Below are positions 31,805-42,557 of a DNA stretch of 64,000 bases, in pieces. The translations under genes and the position numbers were made by a program. The notes beneath the pieces are model-generated. The model made no database searches. It was not told where the DNA came from and worked only from the letters and a program-made list of their open reading frames with translations. Every line of letters starts with the position of its first letter. The first letter of the stretch is position 1. Origin of the DNA: Sophora flavescens (Eukaryota; Streptophyta; Magnoliopsida; Fabales; Fabaceae); contig CM061065.1 in the NCBI GenBank assembly GCA_030762895.1, forward strand, positions 74,289,676 to 74,353,675, read 5' to 3'.

Positions 31805-33688
31805 ATAGTCCAAAACTCATTTTGGAGTTTTAGAACAGTTATATAAGCATGAAAAACAGTTTCTAACTGTCCAATTACACATTTTTGAAAATAGCAGTTT
31901 AGTCCCTAAACTTTCATTAATTACAAAATAGTCCTTATTCACTTAAAACCTTATAACTTTTTATTTATAACTTGAAATCACACCAAACCAACTTCTTAAG
32001 ATATATTTTTCAGTAGCCCTCAAATTTCAATAAATTACATTTCTGCCCCAAATATTTTTCAATAATTTCAAAAAGGTCATTTTTCACCAAAAAGCTTATA
32101 ACTTTTTATGTATTAATCCAATTAACACCAAACCAATTTCTATGGTTTTGTCTCATCAAGAAATACAATATTAACATACAAGGACATGAATTTAAGTGCA
32201 TCCATTGAAATTCTCAGAAATTGCAATTTAGTCCCTAAGGACTTATAAATCTATAACTTTCAACATATACATCCAAATCAATCCAAACCAATTTCTATAT
32301 TCTTATGTGATCATGCAATTCTCATAAAAATTATTCAAACAATTTATAACCTCATTGAACCCATTTAATTTAACATGGCCGAATGGCCTTACTTTTTCAT
32401 TTTAACCATTTTTGTTTCATAAAACAAACAATCATTAACCAAGGTTCCAACTAGAGATTAATCACCCCAATATAAACACATATCAAAATCAAACATCAAA
32501 CAAATCCTCCAAGAGGATCACACACATATAAATCAATAATTTCTACAACTTACATAATTATATTTTACAAGACTTTATGCACTAATAAACCACCAACATA
32601 TCTACCCTAAGGTGGGATGATGGTAATCTCCCCCATACCTTTGGTGACCACTTGATACTCAAGAAAGAAGAAGATGATGTTCATGTAGAGCTCAAGGTTT
32701 GAACCAACAAAACCTAGCCATGAATCATCAACAAGAAAACAAGTTAAATGATGAAGAAAACCATCTAACCCACATTAGAGTTAGGTTCGGCCTTGTCAAG
32801 GAAAATAGGCTAGAGATCTCTAAATTTTTCAACCTCTTGGATAATGAAAATAGGTGTCATATGAAGATCATAGAAATTGGAATCACATTAAAAGGATTTT
32901 TCTATGATTTTCTAGAGATTTTTGGAGTTCTAGATCTAGGAATTTGAAATGTGTAAAAAACTTGAGATATGAAGAAAAGTTGTGAAAGAAAAGGAAGGTA
33001 TGATCATGAATCACAAGAATCTACCTTTAAAATTTGAATAAATGATCAAAATCTACTACTTCCTTTGAAAATTGAAGATGAAGAAGTTAGAGTTTTTTTT
33101 CAATGTTTTGATGATGAAACTTGTTGTCTTGGTAAACTTGTAGTTAAAATGAAGGATTTAGGGTAATTTTGGTTTTTCACATTTCAGTAATCATTACATG
33201 CATTTAATGCATGGTGACTAACCCCTATGACTCACCTCCTTGAGTCATCACAAATGACTCATTGGTCTTATCCGTCCGACGTCGAGTTTTGTCTCTCTAC
33301 CTCCGTCCTTGATTCCGTCGATCCCCGATCGTCGAGTATTCGCCTGAATAACTTATAATAATCTATTTCTTTTGAAAATTTTCAAAATAACCACTATGGT
33401 TATAAATAAAATGTAAACCTAAACGGTTTCATTCACGGGTCAAAATTAGGTTTTCTGACCAGTAAAATCTTATTGTCGGTGAAAACACAGATCGGGTTTC
33501 GTCTGAGTTTTAAACCCAAATTTTTACCGAAAGCTTGTACCAAAAGGTAGAGTATAACTATGATTTTATTTTATTAAAAATCATTTTCTAGATCTAATAT
33601 TAAAATTACGAACAATTAAAATTCTACCGATAATTGAAAAACAGTAAAAACATCAAAACGGTAAAAACCGTAAAAATAGGGTGTTACA
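31805..33688 (-). repeat. LTR-B: U3-like sequence unrelated to LTR-A
   Basis: It ends AGGGTGTTACA at 33688, so it is the U3 end of a minus-strand gypsy LTR. It shares nothing visible with the U3 of LTR-A (5317-6286) or of Gyp-1's own 3' LTR remnant (7417-7625). It contains repeated short phrases such as TTTAGTCCCTAA and CCAAACCAATTTCTAT, typical of noncoding LTR sequence. No gene is seen; the 82-codon frame at 32699-32947 has no recognisable motif. Confidence 0.6.
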
Positions 33689-35129
33689 GCGATGATATGT
33701 GTTTCTCGAGAGATATGCATGTTGGGGAGATTGTGACATATGACTTAGTTGGGCCTATCCTAATAAAATATTATTTTATATCTGATGAGCTATGTGATGT
33801 GATCTACGAAATTATATGAGATTGTGAAGAAAGGTTATGGCACTAGGACATGACCCAATGAGAGTCGGTGAGACTCATATAGAATGCATGATGTTGTTCA
33901 TAACCGTGTGGGTGGAACACACAAGGTCAGAGTATCCGATTACGGATAGCGAATATCATGGGTCGGTTTCCTAATGGGAATGGGGGAAACTACCATGATA
34001 CTCTTGTAGTCCTTGCCGAGCTGCTCTTTGTATCCTAACGGTAATGTGGATACTTGTATATTGTGTTATGCAACTATTCCCTAACTTGAATGGGGGAATA
34101 GTATCATTCTTTGAATGAGCACCCTAACTAGAATGGGGGAGCGCACCGATGTTTGTGGACGGGCTGCTTGGACAACAGACTAATATCCTAATCAGACGAA
34201 AGATGTGTGACAACATTGTATGTGGCCACGTTAACATACAGGATTAGATGCATTAGAGTAGGGGTAGAGGATGATTCATTAACTCGAGGATGATTTCTAT
34301 CTATATGTGTTATATCTGTGATGCATGTCTTTGTACTGTATATATGATATATATTCCTTTTCTGTATATGATGATATGATAGTTTCTTATCCCCATATAC
34401 ATTTTTCTATATGTTTCGTCTTTGATCGTGGAGTAGATCCAGATGATCAAGATGCCACTAAGCAGCAACCTTGGATGATGGGACCTCCGAGGGTCTCGAC
34501 CATGGGCACTTTTGAGCTAGAATTTTACAATAATCGGGGCTAGCAGATTGACCTGGCTACCTTCCTTTTTGTATACACTGGGCCGATCGATGTGTATGTA
34601 ACATTTTGGTGACACCCCGACATCTTTCTTCATGGGAGTCTTTAGGCTCGGGATGACGCATCTGTTTCATGAGTTTTGGCATCCACCAGTGAGACAACAT
34701 CCACACCCATGGGACTTAGCCTAGAGTTCAGAGGAGATAGGTCTTATTAGGGTGATCCCCAATCACGACGCCCGCCATAGTTCGCACTATCGACGATTGT
34801 TCCAGCACCGTCGTCGACTATTTATATTCAGTAGCAGTGAGGCGATGCTATCAACACCACCACAGCGACGTCCACGGCGTCTCCACAGATGCAGTCGTGG
34901 AGAGAGTCAAGGTAGTAGCAGATGTCCTTGTTAGTGATCGTGGAGGCTATAGTGTCTTGTGTATATAGGTTGTGTGGTGAGCTATTTTGACGTATTTTGA
35001 GAGGGAATGGGTTAGGAGTTGAGTGTGGTGAGGATGTTGTATGAGTCATATCTTTTCATGTATTTTCTTTTATATTGTCAGTTGTACCAGTGGGGCCCTG
35101 CTGATAGGGTACCCTAGATAGTACTATGT

Positions 35130-35193
<64 letters not shown>

Positions 35194-35334
35194 TGTGTGT
35201 TATTTATGTTTATATCTTTCATGTTATGAAGTTTTTAATATTTCCTGCTTTTTTGTTATGCATGTTTAACATTTACATCGCGATTAAGTTTTAGTTAATT
35301 AGCTTCTTCTTTAATGGGACATTGGGTGGTCTGA
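33689..35334 (+). repeat. Gyp-3 5' LTR, U3 start missing
   Basis: The inner end TTCTTTAATGGGACATTGGG corresponds to the Gyp-1 LTR end, and the primer site follows. Positions about 34577-35103 match the 3' LTR remnant at 58222-58735. Three or four copies of a CCTAAYNNGAATGGGGGA phrase occur at about 33970-34145. No gene is seen. Confidence 0.88.
35133..35191 (+). repeat. (TA)n microsatellite, about 29 units
   Basis: Uninterrupted TATATA run inside the Gyp-3 5' LTR, just before U5. The 3' LTR copy ends before this point, so the run cannot be compared. Confidence 0.97.
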
Positions 35335-35339
35335 TTTGG

Positions 35340-35353
35340 TGGTATCAAAGCAG
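35340..35353 (+). promoter_or_regulatory. Primer binding site of Gyp-3 (initiator Met tRNA)
   Basis: TGGTATCAAAGCAG, one mismatch to TGGTATCAGAGCAG, 5 nt from the LTR end. Confidence 0.88.
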
Positions 35354-35465
35354 TTTAATTTTGTTCAGACTATGAGATTAAGGTGTAGTGGCCATTTTAA
35401 TTGAATCCACATTGGATATTGACTATGCTTAGAAGATGGGTAGTGAGTTCGGACGCGATAGTTAA

Positions 35466-35527
35466 CATTTTTATGGCATATGGTATCTATATACTTGCTT
35501 TATGTAACATTATATGTCATATAAATG
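35466..35527 (+). promoter_or_regulatory. Leader hairpin just upstream of Gyp-3 gag
   Basis: Arms 35466-35481 (CATTTTTATGGCATAT) and 35512-35527 (ATATGTCATATAAATG) form 16 pairs with one mismatch and one G-U, and a 30-nt loop. The gag ATG is 27 nt downstream. Homologous to the perfect 17-bp hairpin of Gyp-1 (20662-20722). It is followed by TTCTTTTATAG/GA, acceptor-like. Confidence 0.8.
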
Positions 35528-35554
35528 TGTGCTAATGATTTCTTTTATAGGATT

Positions 35555-35827
35555 ATGGCTCTAGGTAGAGGTTCTCGTGACGGACTAGTGGTGGTAAAGC
35601 CACTCTTAGAGTTGCCGGGGATGGCAACAGCGAGACTTCTCATATCGAAGGAGGAGTAGGTGGTGGAGGAGAGTCATCCGAGACCCTCCATACCATCTAC
35701 GAGCTTACCACCCCTATGCTACAACAGACACATCAGAACGCTCATATTCGACATATGACCATAGAGCAATAGGAGCAGCAGAACCAAAGGAGAGCCGTAG
35801 AGGCAGAGGATGCAGGCATGGCTACCT
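35555..35827 (+). pseudogene. Gyp-3 gag, N-terminal part
   Basis: It starts at the ATG at 35555 (MALGRGSRDGLVVV), which aligns with the Gyp-1 start MARGNG, including the upstream GCTAATGAT sequence. A Gly-rich stretch and a Gln-rich stretch (AHIRHMTIEQ*EQQNQR type) are read in shifting frames. It is interrupted after GCTACCT by the solo LTR and resumes at 37285 (CCTGAAAGGGAAGC). It has multiple stops. Confidence 0.8.
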
Positions 35828-35974
35828 TGTTAGAACCAAAGTGGTTTTGGCTTAAATAATCTCTTAAGTTTTGATGTTAACAAAAATGTAAAATTTGTAT
35901 GGCAAAGTATTGTCAAAGATCTAACTTGTCTGAGTGAAGGCTTACAGGATTTCTAAGTATTGTCAGGTCAATTT

Positions 35975-36350
35975 CTCAACCTCTAGACGAGTCTTCAAAA
36001 TCTTGGTAAAATTATAAATCTATTAAGTTATCGCTAGACGAGGCCTTAAAAATTGACTAAGGTAATAGACGCTAGATGAGTATCTAAGTCTAAAGAGTAG
36101 TAAACGAGCCAATAAATAACTTCTAGAAAAATATCAAGTCCAAAGACTTGATAATAGACGAGAAGTCACACTAGACGCCACGTTAGTAGACGAGCTGTTA
36201 GAGATTCAGTTAGGAATATAGAAAGTCCAATATCTTGGAACTAGACGAGAGTCTATAGATGCAGTATCAGTAGACGAGCCCGCTTTACTGATAAGTTAAA
36301 ACTTGCACGTCTAAAGACCTGCACGTCTACTAGCTATTGCAAATGAACCC
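35975..36350 (+). repeat. TAGACGAG repeat array in the solo LTR
   Basis: Six exact TAGACGAG plus variants (TAGATGAG, AAACGAGCC, CACGTCTA) occur over 375 bp, upstream of the TATA candidate at about 36736. The motif is the inverse of CTCGTCTA in the Copia-1 LTR. Confidence 0.88.
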
Positions 36351-36735
36351 GTCTAATATAAGCATATTTAACTCAAATGATTGTATATTTAATTCAAAGG
36401 AATATATATCTCTTTCCTTTACTACTTCATTTGTTAACTCTTTGTTTCTTGAGATTAGAAACATAGTACCATCGAGAACACAAACCTTTGTACTCTATCA
36501 ACTATACTGCTATAAAGTTTAAACCAACCAAGTACAAAGAAGGAAAGTCAGAAAGCAAGCTTTGGTACAACAGGGAAGTGACAGCTCTACTTTGAGTATT
36601 CCTCTGATGAAAAAGAGCACTTCTCCATGAAGCATATCAAGTTATCAGTCTCAACGGATCCTGGCATTTAATTCTATGTCTAAATGGATACAATTGAAGA
36701 CCGTTGAAGAAGTTCAAGATAGCAAAGCTTTTCAT

Positions 36736-36745
36736 CTATAAATAC
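36736..36745 (+). promoter_or_regulatory. Probable TATA box of the solo LTR
   Basis: CTATAAATAC, mid-LTR and downstream of the repeat array. Motif and position only. Confidence 0.55.
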
Positions 36746-37284
36746 TAGATGAACCTAAGTGAACACTGTGAGAAGCTCTGATATCAAAAGTGTCAAAACT
36801 CGACTGAAATCTATTGAACAAGTTTACTTGTAATCTTAACTGATCTTCAACTTTCATACTCTCACACTTAGTGATTTCTTAGATCAAATATGTAAATCTC
36901 CTTGTTAGAGTTAGAGCCTGAAGAGGCTTGGTAGAGAAAGAATACTTGTAGCCTGAAGAGGTGTTGTATACTTGTAATATATTTGGAGAGTAGTAGAGAA
37001 AACCTTCAGGTAGAAGGGACTGGACGTAGCTCTTGGTTGGAAGAGAGTGAACCAGGATAAATCACTTGTATGAATCTTCTTTCCCTAAACTTTTACAGTA
37101 TTTGTTTATACTAACTGTGGGGATTTGGTTCTAAGTTTGTTAACTCTTTAAAAAGGTTTTATTGTTTGTGTGTACTTATCTTGTTTTGCTTGCTAAATGG
37201 TTTGAGAAAAGGCTTTTTCAAAAAACTATTAAGAAACACAATTCAACCCCCCTTCTTGTGTTTCCCTGTGTTAACTTCATACCT

Positions 37285-37892
37285 CCCTGAAAGGGAAGCA
37301 ACCACAGTTCAAAGGAGATTATGACCGAAAGAGGCCAGAGTGGTGGATCCAGGAGCTGGAAAAGATGTTTGACACCATGCACTGTAGAGAGGATCGGAAG
37401 GTGACCTATGCTGCATTTGTGTTGACCAAAAGAGTTGAGGCCTGGTGGAGAGACAAGAGGAGACTATTGGAGGTTAAGGGCAGGATTATCAGCTGGGAGC
37501 TGTTTAGAGAGTGCATCCTCGAGAAGTAATTACCGCTTCTGGTTCGGTGTGAGAAAGAGAGGGAGTTCATGAGTTTGAGATAGGGTGGTATGTCAGTAAG
37601 AGATTATGTAGCACGGTTTGAGGCCCGGTTACAGTTGTTAGAGTTCTATCAGCGGTCGCCTAATGAGGATTGGACATGCAGGCGATTTGAGGAGGGTCTA
37701 CGACAAGAGTTACAGAGAGCAGTAGTGCTGTTACACATTCACAGTTTTCCAGAGCTAGTCGAGAGATGCAATGCTATATAGAGTTTAGATCAGAGGAGAG
37801 ATACTGAGCAAAGACAGCAATGGAGCGGAGGTCTAATTAGATCTAGTGCTCAGAACAAAGGAGGGAATGGTTTCCAGTGGAGGCGGGGACAA
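37285..37892 (+). pseudogene. Gyp-3 gag, Retrotrans_gag domain
   Basis: This carries the capsid-like domain of gypsy gag: FKGDYDRKRPEWWIQELEKM, then VTYAAFVLTKRVEAWWRDK and, in the open frame 37590-37781, MSVRDYVARFEARLQLLEFY and WTCRRFEEGLRQELQ. Stops at about 37527 (EK*LPLLV) and 37580 interrupt it. It ends in a basic Gly/Gln-rich segment, cut at GACAA (37888-37892) by Tat-1. The reading resumes at 45919 with the zinc knuckle. Confidence 0.9.
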
Positions 37893-38154
37893 TGATAAGC
37901 CTTTGGCTTATCTAGTTTTATAACTAGATGGACTGTGGTTTTTGTTCAAATTATTCGAGTTCAATCTCGTTTTCGCCCAAATTTGGCCTTGTTTTGTTCC
38001 TAAGTAGACTTTTACTCGTTCTAGGCATTTTTAGTGGTTTTTAGTCTATTTTGAATAGAATTACGCTTTTTGTGTCTTTTTATTGTTTCAGGTTAGAAGT
38101 GAAGCTCCGGGAGTCAAGGAAAGTCAAGAAATAGTGGAAATTGCCATTCTGGAG

Positions 38155-38545
38155 ATGCTCGCCCCGCGAGTGGATGCTCGCCTTGCGAGTCTGAAGATCA
38201 GCTAAGCAGCAACGTCATCAATTCTGTCTCGCCCCGCGAGAATATCCTCGCCTCGCGAAGCATGAAGACCTGCAAGACAGAGACCATCACGGCTAAGCCA
38301 TGATGAAGGTCACGACTATGACAGATTAAGGTTTGAAGTCTCGCCCCGCGAGAGTTTGAAGACCCTGGAAGTCAGAGACCATCACGTCCTAGCCGTGATG
38401 AAGGTCACGGCTGTGAGAGATTGAAGCTTGAAGACTCGCCCCGCGAACACACTCTCGCCTCGCGAGAATCCAAATTGAAAGCGCGCCAAAACTAATGTTC
38501 GCCTCGCGAAATATGGTTCGCCCCGCGAGCATCCGAGAACCAGAA
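38155..38545 (+). repeat. TCGCCYCGCGA array in the Tat-1 5' LTR
   Basis: Nine copies of (C/T)TCGCC(C/T)(C/T)GCGA(G/A), near-palindromic and CpG-rich in an otherwise AT-rich region. Interspersed are two or three CATCACG..CGTGATG dyads. Repeated in the 3' LTR at about 44675-45055, where several copies show C-to-T or G-to-A decay. Confidence 0.92.
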
Positions 38546-38548
38546 TCC

Positions 38549-38559
38549 CTATTTATAGG
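38549..38559 (+). promoter_or_regulatory. Probable TATA box of the Tat-1 5' LTR
   Basis: CTATTTATAGG within 25 bp of the last array repeat. Same in the 3' LTR at about 45067. Motif and position only. Confidence 0.55.
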
Positions 38560-39404
38560 CTGTTTCAGATCAGATTGAAGGACCCTTGGATACTCCACTT
38601 GTTTAGATCAGTTTTAGGACTAATCCTTGTTTCTGGAGCTGCGTCTCCCTTCTCTTTTCTTTTCTTAGTATATTATGGAGATTATTGCCGATTGTTCGTT
38701 TGTTGTCACGGGCATGAGGAACTAATCCCCTCGTCTAGGGAATCAATGAAGCCACCCATGGCGGTATAGTGTTCATGTGATGTATGTTCTTCTCCCCTTT
38801 TCTCAATTGATGTTTTCCAATTCTGATTTGATTGTGTTGATCATATGCATGCGTGATTAACTGGTTAAACGTGTTGAGACTGATCGGCGATTCGCGTTTT
38901 AGAACTTGAATTGGGATCACTAATTGAATATTGCACGACAGTGGGTAGGAGATTAGTGCAACCTTATAGGGAACAAGAATTAACAGAGTTTGATGATTAG
39001 GATTATCAGACCTAGTAAGTAATTAATCCAATCTTCGAATACATCCTATTGAGCACGACAGTGGATATAGGAGAATTTGGGGGTCCCGGTTGACATTGTA
39101 ATTGAATTTAGGGAGGAATACATCATCACTTGGGTACTATGCATGATTGGGTAGGTGAATTTGAGACCCTAGATATCTTAATTTCAGATTTTAATACCTT
39201 AGCTTTATTTGATTTGTTATTTGAATTGCGATATTAATCTCTCTCTCTCTCAACCACTTTCCTCTCTTGACCAACGTATCGGATTTCCCGTGAATTAGAC
39301 AATTTGGTAGCCCAATCCCTAAGTTCGACCTCGGTAAATTCTTACCGTGTTTATTTTATTACTTGTGACGACCTGATACACTTGCCGGTGACTCAACAAG
39401 TTTT

Positions 39405-39421
39405 TGGCGCCGTTGCCGGGG
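39405..39421 (+). promoter_or_regulatory. Primer binding site of Tat-1 (Asp tRNA)
   Basis: TGGCGCCGTTGCCGGGG, complementary to the 3' end of plant Asp tRNA, 6 nt after the LTR. Characteristic of Tat/Athila-type elements. Confidence 0.93.
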
Positions 39422-39555
39422 ATTGGCACACCAATTTTTCTAATTTTTAGGAAATTTGATTATTTGGTTATGCTGTTTTTATTTTTATTTTTCTGTTATT
39501 TCTTTATTATTTCTCTCTACTTCTTTGATTCCACTTGGTCTTGCCGTGTTTTTGT

Positions 39556-40703
39556 ATGCGAGGTACCCTTTCACAAGAGGACCTGCTTTTTGATTCGGAG
39601 ATCACCAAGACTGAGAAGCGCTTAAGGAAGGAAGTCAGAGAAAGAAAGAGGCTTAAAGCAATTAATCTTGAGGACATGGCCGAAGAAAATCCTCCTCCTC
39701 CTTGTTACAAGCCTCTCTTTGAGTACGATCTACCCAGCTTGGGTGATTGTGATTCTTCTATTGTGAGGGGCAACCTGAATACAGACTCCTTCAGAGTGGA
39801 GGGATGTGTCACATTCCAGATCCGTGAGAATCAGTTTGATGGGAGTGGCAAACAGGACCCTCATAGACACATCACTCGCTTCCTTGAAGCTTGTGACTTA
39901 CAGAAGACAAGAGGAGTCTCACAAGATGAGTTTCGCTTGCGGCTTTCCCCTCTCTCTCTTAGGGATGTCGCTCGCGATTGGGTTGACAGCTTGGATAGGA
40001 ACATCATCAGAACTTGGGAGCAAATGGCACAAAAGTTCCTAACCAAATATTTTCCCCTCAGAAAGCGGCACAAGCAAGAATTGCCGTCACATCCTTCAGG
40101 CAGACAGAAGATGAAACCTATAATGAGGCCTGGGAGAGGTACAACGGGCTCCTGAGAAGATGCCCTTCAGCGTTCTTTGACCCGGTCTCCAAAGTTCAAC
40201 ATTTCTTTAACGGGTTGAGGGGACGCTATCAGATGAACTGTGATGCCGCAGCTGGCGGTTCTTTTTCCTATTTATCAGCTGAGGATGGATGGGCATTATT
40301 GGAAAAGATGTCATATAATGATTACAACCGTGGTAGGGAAACCTCAAGTGGAATCAGTTCAGTGACAATGGAAGCCATTCTCGAGCAAAACAGATTGTTG
40401 AAGATGCAGAATGAGGCTTTGTCTGGAAGCAAAAGGGTTAATGTGATACACGAGGGGATGCCTCCGGGTTGTGACAATTGTAATGGAGATCATGACACTC
40501 ATAGTTGTCCGCTCAACTTCTCTCAGGAACATGTGGACTCATGCCACAACTTCTATGACACTGTGCCCCAGAATAACTATCAGAGGAACGGACAGAATGA
40601 CTACAGTCAGAATCAGAATAGGGGGTATATGAGGAGAGACCATCCGGGTTTCGCTTGGAGTAATGCTAGTGGTGGTCTAGCCGGGCAACAACAACCTCAA
40701 TAG
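39556..40703 (+). pseudogene. Tat-1 gag, one frameshift and one stop
   Basis: I choose the ATG at 39556 (MRGTLSQEDLLFDSEI) over 39535 because it matches the usual start of this clade. The Retrotrans_gag domain runs from FDGSGKQDPHRHITRFLEAC through FLTKYFP, where a frameshift near 40060 moves the frame, and on through QTEDETYNEAWERYNGLLRR and VQHFFNGL. A short zinc knuckle CDNCNGDHDTHSC lies near 40474. The frame ends at TAG 40701-40703 after a Gln/Asn-rich tail, but the same frame reopens directly after it. Only two lesions separate it from an intact gag. Confidence 0.92.
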
Positions 40704-42557
40704 GGTCTGAGGCCAAACATTGGGATCCAACAGCGCAATACTCAGCAGGCTCTTCCGGGGCCTAATCAGTTGCAACTAACAGATAGTGGAAGACAACCGT
40801 GGGAGCTGGCTTTTGAGAAGATGAGTGCAGTAGTGGAGAAATCGTCAATCAACACGAACACTGCCATTGACAAGTTGGCGACTCATACAGGGTCGGCAAT
40901 TCAGAATCTTGAGACGCAGATAGCTCAGCTCACGAAGCAACTAAATGAGCATCTCCCAGGAACTTTCCCAAGTGATACCGAGAACAACCCTAAGAACCAT
41001 TGCAATGCCATAACAATCAGGAGCGGTAAAGTGTTGGGATCTAACAGGGGTGCAACTAGTTCTCAGGAAGACAAGGCCCCGGAACAACCACATGTTGAGG
41101 AAGAGCAACCTGAGAAAGAGAAGTTGGCAAGTGACAAGGCACCAGAGCAAGGGGGAAGGATGAAGCTTGTGGATGAAGAGTTCCGAAAGAAGAAGTGGGT
41201 TGAACCCCAAGACCTCCCGCCCTACATGAAGGTATCGTATCCTGAAAGATTGAAGAAGCCTCAACAGGATAAGCAGTTCAACAAATTCCTTGATGTCTTC
41301 CGCAAACTTCAGATTAACATTCCATTTGCGGAAGCCTTGGAACAGAGGCCATCATATGCCCGGTTTATGAAGGAGCTTCTCACCAAGAAGCGGAGAATAG
41401 TGGATGAGGAAACGGTTTCTTTGACCGAGGAGTGTAGTGCCATTCTTCAAAGAAAACTACCTCCAAAGTTGAAGGATCCCGGTTCTTTTTTGATACCATG
41501 CACCATTGGAGGGATGACTCTAGGGAAGGCATTATGTGATCTAGGGGCAAGCATCAACTTGATGCCCCTCTCTATGATGAAGAGGTTGGGGATCAAAGAA
41601 ATCAAGGACACACGGATGTCACTCCAACTCGCCGATCGTTCTATAAAATATCCTTATGGGGTGGTCGAAGACGTGTTAGTAAAGGTGGACAAGCTTATAT
41701 TTCCGGCGGACTTTGTAGTGCTTGATATGGATGAAGACCCCGAGATCCCTCTCATATTGGGTAGGCCCTTCTTGGCCACTGGGGGTGCCTTGATAGATGT
41801 GCGACAAGGGAAACTCACTCTAAGGGTGCAAGATGAAGAGGTAGTCTTCAATCTCTTTGAAGCAATGAAGCACCCTGCAGAGAGGTCGGAAGTGTATCTA
41901 GTGGATATGGTGGATCCAACTGTCAAGGCAAAGGCAACCAGAGAAGCCCATGGTTCTTCACTTGCTCAAGTGTTGGTAAAATCCCATGATGATGATAGTG
42001 AGAAAAAAGACCCTTTGGGGGATGAGGTCTATCTCGAGTGGTTGAAAGACATGGAAACCTTACCGAGTTCCCCAAGGGATGAATGTGCAAGGGAAGAGCG
42101 CAACAACAAAGGCATGGAAAAAGAGGATAAAGCACCGAAATTGAAAGGTGGCACAACCGTGGTGGTCAATGAAAACAACCAGTTGATCCCAAAAGGGACC
42201 ATCACGGAATGGAGAGTATGTGCCGATTATAGAGGGCTTTTGGATTTAAATGAGTTGTCCGGGATCCGCAAGCAAGCAAACCACAAAAAGCGGACTAAGG
42301 AAAGGCAGGACACACACATCTTGCCTAGGGAGCTTGAGCCCGGGCAAGCGGTACTTCTTGACAACTCAAGGTTGAAACTCTTTCCGGGAAAGCTAAGATC
42401 GAGGTGGTCGGGACCATTCAAGGTCCTCCAAGTTTGTCCTCACGGAACAGTAGAGTTAGAAGGGGCCTCTGGTAACGTCAAGGTGAATGGGCAAATGATA
42501 AAGCATGACCATGGGGAATCAGTCCCAAATTACAAGCAGTTTCTTCCTCCAGATTAA
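40704..42557 (+). pseudogene. Tat-1 gag tail, protease, RT stub fused in frame to integrase tail
   Basis: The open frame 40770-42557 (595 codons) follows gag in the same frame. It has a gag tail coil (IDKLATHTGSAIQNLETQIA), the clade signature ENNPKNHCNAITIRSGK, and the protease CDLGASINLMPLSMMKRLG (D-L-G-A, as is usual here) with VVLDMDEDPEIPLILGRPFL. The RT start WRVCADYRG (about 42213-42238) then runs straight into LLDLNELSGIRKQANHKKRT, which is integrase C-terminal sequence, ending with FPGKLRSRWSGPFKVLQV. So RT, RNase H and the integrase core are absent while the frame is kept. It cannot move without enzymes from elsewhere. Confidence 0.92.

Larger units (their letters stand above)
7417..33688 (-). 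mobile_element. Gyp-1: Ty3/gypsy (Del/Tekay-like) element, split by Gyp-2 and Copia-2
   Basis: Right to left on the minus strand: 5' LTR (33688-31421 and 22410-20913), primer site, gag, protease, RT, RNase H, integrase, polypurine tract, and a 3' LTR remnant (7625-7417). Gyp-2 (8835-17328) interrupts the integrase zinc finger, flanked by CATAC. Copia-2 (22411-31420) interrupts the 5' LTR, flanked by TATGA/TACGA. The 3' LTR has lost all but about 209 bp. Segment 31805-33688 does not match the U3 at the other end and may be foreign. Frames are broken throughout. Confidence 0.85.
35828..37279 (+). mobile_element. Solo LTR of a copia-type element, 1452 bp
   Basis: It starts TGTTAGAACC and ends GTTAACTTCA, flanked by perfect TACCT (35823-35827 and 37280-37284) inside the Gyp-3 gag. 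There is no internal domain, so it arose by LTR-LTR recombination. The end CACAATTCAACCCCCCTTC resembles the same place in Copia-1. It holds a TAGACGAG array at about 35975-36350 and a TATA candidate CTATAAATAC near 36736. Confidence 0.93.
37893..39398 (+). repeat. Tat-1 5' LTR, 1506 bp
   Basis: It begins TGATAAGCCTTTGGCTTATC (an 8-bp perfect hairpin) and ends GGTGACTCAACA. It contains nine TCGCCYCGCGA-type repeats (about 38155-38545) just upstream of a TATA candidate at 38549, and CT repeats at 39237-39250. Confidence 0.95.

Noticed and set aside
32699..32947. A small gene in LTR-B
   Set aside because: 82 codons without any motif, inside LTR-like sequence. It is no more than expected by chance.
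33689..33693. GCGAT as proof that Gyp-1 inserted into the Gyp-3 LTR
   Set aside because: The other end of Gyp-1 is missing, so the duplicate cannot be seen; the resemblance to GCAAT at 6287 is probably chance.
37893..37915. A MITE with terminal inverted repeats at the start of Tat-1
   Set aside because: The inverted repeat is local to the LTR tip, repeats in both LTRs, and the target duplication is the 5-bp LTR-element type.
38155..38545. A CRISPR array
   Set aside because: Repeats are 11-13 bp, degenerate and irregularly spaced, and lie in a plant LTR.
39405..39421. A tRNA gene fragment
   Set aside because: It is the primer binding site: only the complement of the tRNA 3' end, placed right after an LTR.
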